From Auxenochlorella pyrenoidosa (taxonomy: Eukaryota; Chlorophyta; Trebouxiophyceae; Chlorellales; Chlorellaceae), in contig KQ482076.1 in assembly GCA_001430745.1 (NCBI GenBank), positions 196,728-210,753 of the forward strand: a DNA stretch of 14,026 bases. Direction: 5' to 3'. Position 1 is the first letter of the stretch; every line of letters begins with the position of its first letter. This document shows positions 9,464-14,026 of this stretch, one piece after another. The translations under genes and the position numbers were made by a program. Under the pieces are notes generated by a model, which worked only from the letters and a program-made list of their open reading frames with translations, did not search any database and had not been told where the DNA came from.

Positions 9464-10481
9464 CCAGGGTCGACAGGCAGGCAGGCCAGGGTCGACAGGC
9501 AGGCAGGCCGGGGTCGACAGCAGGCAGCCCAAGGTTGGCAGGCAGATTGGCGCATGGACAGGGGTGTGTACAGGCCGCTGGCCGCGCCTGGCCCCGCGCT
9601 TGCAGGGGCAGTGGGCGGCGCGCCGGCCGCGGCAGCACACATGCACGCAGGCACGGCGCGCTGCCCGCCGCTGGGCTTTGCACCGCCCCGGCCGCAGCAG
9701 GAGGCCGTGGCGTGCCAAGGCTTGCGGGCAGGCATTCTGCCCAGCCAGCCTGGCGCAGGCACCGTCGCCTCGAGCTCATCACGCGCAGCGCAGCGCCGCC
9801 CCCCCGGCCTTACGTGCATACGCTCGGTCATCGGCCACCCCCCCCTTCTTGAAGCCCCGCTCCTCCAGCCTGCTGCCGCCGCCCCTGCGGGCAGTTGAAG
9901 GGAGGTGAGGGGAGGCATCACGTTGCGTTTGGATGCAGGCGGCATGCCGGGCACCCCGTCGCCGCGCGTCAGCCCGCTGCCACCTGCGGCCGCAGATCGC
10001 TCTGGTGCGGCGCGTGGCAGGCCTGGTGTGGGGAGCTGGGCATGGCCTACGACGCAACCAGCCCAGCACGGTCGGAGCGTGCCTGCCTTGCTGCTGACAG
10101 ATGCAAACACGAGTCCACACTGATCTGCTGGGCAGCGAAAACATGCAACCGCCCTCGAGCTGCCAGCTGGTCCACACAGGAAGAGTGCAGCACCCACATG
10201 TTCTTCTTGATCATGCGGCCGGCTCGGAGCGCCACGACGAGGCCGGCAAAGGCCGCCGGCACCACAATGTGAAGCGGCGGGCCGCCCGCCGGCTCTGGCA
10301 CCTGCTGCGGCACAGGGGCCACGCCCTGGTACATGTCAGCCTCGCTCATGCCCTGGGCGGGCGCTGCCACGGAGGGCCGACGGCGGGCAGCGCCACGGGC
10401 GGCCAGTGGCGGTGCTGGGCAGGCGGGGCGTAGGCCCCCCAGCCGCGAGGATGCGGCTGCGGTGCTGGTAGCCGCTGCCAT
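8251..10481 (-). CDS. Predicted chloroplast-targeted single-pass membrane protein, unknown family
   Basis: Minus-strand exons, 5' to 3', are 10481-10198, 9884-9814, 9424-9331, 8934-8855, 8655-8558 and 8301-8251. All junctions are GT-AG (donors GTGGGT, GTAAGG, GTGAGG, GTGAGC, GTGCGT), phases 2, 1, 2, 1 and 0 all match, and the total is 225 codons plus stop. Residues 1-44 are Ala/Ser/Arg/Pro-rich with almost no acidic residues, typical of a plastid transit peptide. Residues 70-87 (LHIVVPAAFAGLVVALRA) form a probable membrane helix followed by basic RMIKK. The rest is charged and helical: LEERGFKKGGVADDRAYA, QYDELSPEQIEAARRRRRR, ELPENHPFAVKKRLAP and GLSAEDMRKLREQQALADQ. The start codon at 10481 is in good context (CCATGGC). 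I do not recognise the family. A membrane-tethered accessory or assembly factor in the plastid is inference. Confidence 0.75.
8731..8790. repeat. 20 bp tandem repeat, 3 copies, in intron 4 of gene 3
   Basis: The unit TGGCAAGCACGCTGCCCGCA occurs at 8731-8750 and 8751-8770, exactly duplicated. A third copy at 8771-8790 is diverged at its first and last bases. It lies within intron 4 of gene 3 (8656-8854). Confidence 0.9.
9141..9160. repeat. 10 bp direct repeat in intron 3 of gene 3
   Basis: TTGTCGGGCA is duplicated exactly, 9141-9150 and 9151-9160, within intron 3 of gene 3 (8935-9330). No function is apparent. Confidence 0.8.
9427..9462. repeat. (GCAG)9 microsatellite abutting the exon 3 acceptor of gene 3
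   Basis: Nine GCAG units read on the minus strand as (CTGC)9. The last unit supplies the CAG acceptor (9427-9425) of exon 3 of gene 3, so the repeat doubles as the pyrimidine-rich tract before the splice site. Confidence 0.9.
9463..9521. repeat. 22 bp minisatellite with GTCGAC, in intron 2 of gene 3
   Basis: GTCGAC recurs at 9469, 9491 and 9513, exactly 22 bases apart, with CAGGCAGGCAGGCC between. It appears to have grown out of the adjacent GCAG array. It lies in intron 2 of gene 3. Confidence 0.85.
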
Positions 10482-11867
10482 GGACGTGCGGGGCACGGAG
10501 GCGGGGCGAGGTGGCCTGGAGCTGCCCGAAGTTTCAATTACAGCGTCGAGTCTGCAGCTGCGGCGTAGGCCTTGGCAGACCGCAGAGCAGCGCTAGCGAT
10601 GGTGAATTGCCACAGGAGCGATTTCAGATAGCGCGCTTGAGTCAAGAGGAAGCAGGATGAGTTCCTGGGAGGGAAGGGTGACCTGGCATTGCGCAGCAGT
10701 TCTCAGGGGGCGCGTCAGTCCTATATGGAGCAATGCACAGATCGCCAGGCAAAGCCGCGGGTCGAATTGCTGCTGTGCTCAGCAACAACCCTACCCGCCG
10801 CCCGTGCGCCCTGCCTGTGGGCCCAGCAAATTCCAGGTTTGTGACACGGCATCGCCTCCTTGCCAAGCCGTCCACTGTTGGAATAGGTTCGAGGGCAGCT
10901 AGTGCATACACAACGACGAATGTTTTGGCATTGGTTTGCCTTCCTGCCTCGAGGTCAACCGACAACCTGCGCGGTGATGGTGGGGTGCTTCTCAGTGTGC
11001 GAAAGTGTGCGGACGTCATTCCACCACTCGTTGGTGGCGCTGCAGCTTGTGAATTGGTTATCATTCTCAGAAATCATCTCAGCAGTGCTTTTCCGATCAA
11101 GTGGCGGGCAGACGCAGAGACGGCAGGTATGGGCACGTGTCCTCCCTGGAAATAATGGGAGCATCCCCAGGCTTGACACCTTGCTGATGTATGCGTGTCT
11201 TCTAAACGAAGGGTCTCAAATTGCCCTGTATTGACAGCCAGCCAGAGCCTGCACGTCCGCACAGAAGCAGGGTTCCCATGGCGGCACAGCACCTTGGCGC
11301 GCCCTGGTGGCAATGATCCCTGACCGCCGTGGCCACGATCGCTCGATTTGCCCAGCATCTTGCTGTCCTCCTCGAAGCCTCGCGGTGAGGAGATCACCGT
11401 GCCGCTCCTTTCCCTCCGGCTCAGCCCACGCTCTTTGCAGTCGCGCAGCTGGCACCCTATGCGCGGCATTGCGCCGACAGGCAGCGGTGTGGCCTGCGCG
11501 CGCTCCACTGAGCTCCCAATTGGTTCCTCCACTCTGCAGGCCGCGCCAGGGCAATTGTAGGTAAATTTGTGTCGCTAGAATCCCGAGTCGGTAACAGAGG
11601 TGCGCTGCGACACCCCTGCTTTCCTGCCTTGCCGGTAACCGCCGCCGCTGCCGCCACCTGTGTCGCTTGCCCGCCCCCCGAGCTTCTGCCCGCCTGTTGC
11701 TGTGGACCCGCGATCGCTGCTGCTATAGATTCTGTCAAAGAACAGTATACAAGACTTGCTGACGGTGCCTCACCATCGTTGGGCAGCTTGGAGTTGCCCT
11801 TCAGAGCAGAACAATGGGTGCCATCGGGAACGACCCTGCGCCGTTCTGTTTGCCTGCAGGCGGCACA
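10482..11867. other. Divergent promoter region between gene 3 and the GDI gene
   Basis: About 1.4 kb separates two head-to-head start codons. The centre (about 10840-11230) is clearly less GC-rich than the coding parts. No recognisable protein is encoded, though open frames exist on both strands (for example 10733-11155 plus and 10642-11064 minus). TATATGG at 10722 and TATAGATT near 11724 are weak TATA-like candidates. A pyrimidine-rich tract ending in CTGCAG at about 11854-11859, just before the GDI start, could be the acceptor of a 5'-UTR intron. Confidence 0.45.
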
Positions 11868-13786
11868 ATGGATGAGGAGTATGATGCCATCGTGCTGGGC
11901 ACTGGGTTCAAGGAGTGCATCATCTCCGGCCTGCTCAGTGTGGATGGCCTGAAGGTGGGCCCCCGCAAAGCTAGGCGCGACGCCTGTGCAGGGCGGTGTC
12001 TGGCAGGCGGACCATGGCAGGCAGACATGTGTGCACAGTTGCTGCCGGGCTGCATGCCTGGCCATCGCCGGCAGTGCGGCCATGCCAGGATGCACCCCCG
12101 CCACCTGCCTGCTGCTCAAGCCTGCCCATGCCCACACCCGCCCCTGCAGGTGTTGCACATTGACCGCAACAACTACTATGGAGGCCAGTCGGCGTCCCTC
12201 AACCTCAACCAGGTGTGTGGCAGGAAGGAAGCAGATCATGCACGGCAGGTGCAGCGCAGCGAAATGCGCGGCAGGCGGCCAAGCACCCAGCCGGTGCGGC
12301 AGCGCAGCCGGCAGTGCTGTCGCGTGCACTGCGCAGCCCGCGCTGCTGCCACCTCACCCTCACTGCCTGTCGTGCACACGCGCGCTGCCCGCCACCCCCG
12401 CAGCTGTACGAGCGGTTCCGGCCCGGGCAGAAGCCACCAGCAGAGCTGGGCCCCTCGCGGGACTACAACGTGGACCTGGTGCCCAAGTTCATCATGGCGA
12501 GTGCATGGCATGCTGCTGGGGCCGCTGGGCCGCCGCCCGCGCACGCCGCCCGCGCACGCCTGCATGGCATCAACTGGGGTGCCGGGTGCTTGCATGCGCA
12601 CGTTTGTGCATGGCGCGTCAGCGGGGCGAGCAGCGCGACGGCGCTGCTGCCGGGCCGCCGCGCCAGTTGTAGCGCCTGAGCCCAGAGTCTGCCGTTTCGC
12701 TTGGACAAGTGTCACAACTGGCGCACCGCCAACGTGTCTGCGTGGCCCGGCCGCCCCCTTGCTCAGACAAGCACACCACAGCAATCGTGCCACCCTTTCT
12801 GCTTTGCAGGCCAACGGCAACCTGGTCAAGGTGCTGGTGCACACCGACGTCACCAAGTACCTGGAGTTCAAGGCAGTGGACGGCTCGTACGTGCTCAGCA
12901 AGGCGCGCGTGGAGAAGGTGCGTCGCGCACGTTATGAGAACGGGCTGCGGGCTGCCGCCACGGGCAGCGCGCACGTTCTCAGGGCCCCGCGCTGCCGCCA
13001 CGGGCAGCGCGCACAGTTTCAGGGCTGTGGGCTGCCGCCACGGGCAGCGCGCACGTTTTCAGGGCTACGGGCTGCATCCTCGGGCAGCGCGCGCGGCCGG
13101 GCTGGCGCAGCACTTGTCCCCCGGCAGGGGGAGCGGGTGCAGGGCCTGGCTGCTGCTGCGGGCGGGACATGCTCACCATGGGCGTGCTGCACCTGGCGGC
13201 GCTGCGGGGAAGCCGTTCAGAGAGGCGGAGTGCGGCGGCACGCCTCCCGGCACATTGGGCTGCTGGCGATCCCCGCCGGCACGACCAGAGTGCTAATGCC
13301 TGCCCCCCGGCCCCCGACCCTGCAGGTCCCCGCCACCGACTGGGAGGCTCTCAAGTCGCCCCTGATGGGCCTGTTTGAGAAGCGGCGCGCGGCCAAGTTC
13401 TTCTCGTACTGCCAGCAGTACAACGAGCGCGACCCCTCGGTGCGTGGCCCGGGGGGCCTCGCCCAGTGTGCATGCAGCATGGCCATGTGGGGCTGCTGTC
13501 CGCGGCTGGGCGGCACCCCTCAGCTGTACCTGTTTAACCAGGCGGGATGGGCTGTGCTAGTCTGATGGCTTGCAACCCCAGGGCACGGCTGCTGGGCATG
13601 CTGGCGCTGCCGCGTGGATGGCTGCAGTTTTCAAAGGGCCATGGCGCGGCGGCTGGCGCAACCCTGTGTGCCCTGACCTCACCGCGGTGCCCTCCTCTCC
13701 TCTGCCCGCTGCGCCGCCCCCGCCGCCTGCAGACCTGGCGCAACTGGGACCTCACCCGCATGACCATGCACGAGCTGTACACGCAG
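11868..13786 (+). CDS. GDI: Rab GDP-dissociation inhibitor, N-terminal part (continues past window)
   Basis: Exons are 11868-11954, 12150-12212, 12404-12496, 12810-12917, 13326-13439 and 13733-13786, all phase 0, giving 173 of roughly 440-450 residues. GDI extracts prenylated, GDP-bound Rab GTPases from membranes and keeps them soluble in the cytosol for recycling in vesicle traffic. Evidence includes the N-terminus MDEEYDAIVLGTGFKECIISG with the Rossmann-like GxG motif, VLHIDRNNYYGGQSASLN (residues 30-47), DLVPKFIM joined to ANGNLVKVLVHTDVTKYLEFK, and MGLFEKRR (131-138). These are GDI signatures, and the spacing fits GDI rather than the longer REP proteins. ATG 11868 (ACAATGG) matches the family start; an in-frame ATG at 11814 would add 18 atypical residues. 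Intron 3 uses a GC donor, and exon 6 is also followed by one. VLSKARVEK replaces the usual YxKGGKxxK loop. Confidence 0.95.
12497..12809 (+). other. GC-AG intron (GDI intron 3)
   Basis: Exon 3 must end ATC ATG and exon 4 begin GCC AAC to give the conserved FIM-ANG junction of GDI. The donor is then ATG|GCGAGT, a GC-type site. The nearby GTGCAT at 12501 would break the frame with the TTTGCAG acceptor at 12803-12809. A pyrimidine-rich acceptor tract (CACCCTTTCTGCTTTGCAG) is present. Confidence 0.85.
12531..12559. repeat. 14 bp direct repeat in GDI intron 3
   Basis: CGCCGCCCGCGCACG-like sequence occurs twice in tandem in the GC-AG intron of GDI. It is very GC-rich and has no evident function. 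Confidence 0.65.
12928..13090. repeat. 40 bp tandem repeat, about 4 copies, in GDI intron 4
   Basis: Copies start at 12951, 12991, 13031 and 13071, exactly 40 bases apart. Each contains GCTGCCGCCACGGGCAGCGC (last copy diverged) followed by GCAC(G/A)(T)TTTCAGGGC-like sequence. A partial unit at about 12928 (GCACGTTATGAGAACGGGCTGCGG) comes only some 10 bases after the donor of exon 4. It lies wholly within intron 4 (12918-13325). Confidence 0.9.
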
Positions 13787-13856
13787 GCAAGCAGCCTTCC
13801 AAACTGGCCACACAGCGGCACGGTGCCCCTTTCACGGTGTCAGCGTGCATGGCCTT

Positions 13857-13923
13857 CCGGCACCATGGCCGGCACCATGGCCGGCACCATGGCCGGCACC
13901 AGTTTTCCGGCACCATGGCCGGC
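13857..13923. repeat. 12 bp repeat CCGGCACCATGG in GDI intron 6
   Basis: Three exact tandem copies (13857-13892) are followed by a partial copy, an AGTTTT interruption, another full copy (13907-13918) and a partial. Each unit contains the CCATGG palindrome. It lies after exon 6, so in an intron by the GDI model. Confidence 0.9.
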
Positions 13924-14002
13924 AGCGCCCTGATGCCCCACCCCATGCCGCTCTTCCTGGTGCCCCACCCCATGGTGCCCCCCCCCACCCCCACCCACCC
14001 CC

Positions 14003-14023
14003 AACACACACACACACACACAC
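14003..14023. repeat. (CA)n microsatellite at right edge
   Basis: A CA tract preceded by a C-rich stretch (13979-14002) lies inside the GDI intron that runs off the window. It resembles the CA tracts at the left edge. Confidence 0.9.
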
Positions 14024-14026
14024 TCT

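Noticed and set aside
10642..11155. Open frames on both strands in the divergent intergenic region
   Set aside because: Neither has a recognisable motif. Both are in the lower-GC interval, and they overlap each other on opposite strands.
11814..11867. Upstream in-frame ATG for GDI
   Set aside because: It would add 18 residues before MDEEYD, which is the normal family N-terminus. The segment also ends in a CTGCAG acceptor-like tract typical of untranslated sequence.
12951..13090. CRISPR-like array
   Set aside because: The 40 bp period is a plain tandem repeat with no distinct spacers. It sits inside an intron of a eukaryotic gene.
11814..13565. A single 583-codon plus-strand frame over the GDI region
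   Set aside because: It contains real GDI exons only in patches, separated by low-complexity intron translation, and it skips exon 3 (different frame). The spliced model explains the conserved blocks exactly.

Overview
The window looks like nuclear DNA of a GC-rich unicellular green alga, probably a chlorophyte of the Chlorella or Chlamydomonas kind. The signs are very high GC in third codon positions, many short introns of about 150-410 bases, donors mostly of the form GTGNGN with CAG acceptors, low-complexity Ala/Ser/Gly/Gln-rich proteins, TGTAA motifs downstream of stops (the usual chlorophyte poly(A) signal), and a protein with a plastid-type N-terminus. Nothing looks bacterial, viral or CRISPR-like. 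No transposon gene, tRNA or rRNA was recognised.

Layout, left to right. (0) Positions 107-227 (+) hold the last exon of a gene whose body lies outside the window, preceded by a (CA)n-rich intron. (1) Positions 979-2538 (+) hold a four-exon gene for a protein of about 280 residues with three ubiquitin-like half-repeats and one transmembrane segment. (2) Positions 3454-7492 (+) hold a five-exon gene for a protein of about 1,060 residues. Its N-terminus is a divergent Rpn10-type von Willebrand A (VWA) domain and the rest is a long low-complexity extension; the assembled sequence has an apparent one-base frameshift early in exon 2. (3) Positions 10481-8251 (-) hold a six-exon gene for an unrecognised 225-residue protein with a plausible chloroplast transit peptide and one membrane segment. 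It converges on gene 2. (4) From 11868 to the right edge (+) are the first six exons (173 residues) of a Rab GDP-dissociation inhibitor (GDI). It is divergent from gene 3 and continues beyond the window.

The exon models for genes 1, 3 and 4 were built by hand. In each, all intron phases match and the reading frame is continuous, which is strong internal support. GDI intron 3 can only be spliced in frame with a GC-AG donor, and a second GC donor probably follows exon 6. Introns of genes 0, 3 and 4 carry many short tandem repeats, several of them touching splice sites.

The most interesting part is the left half. A membrane-anchored multi-ubiquitin-like protein sits next to a giant Rpn10-like protein with no recognisable ubiquitin-interacting motif. 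Both have ubiquitin/proteasome-type folds, and neither has the standard architecture of its family. A functional link is inference only.
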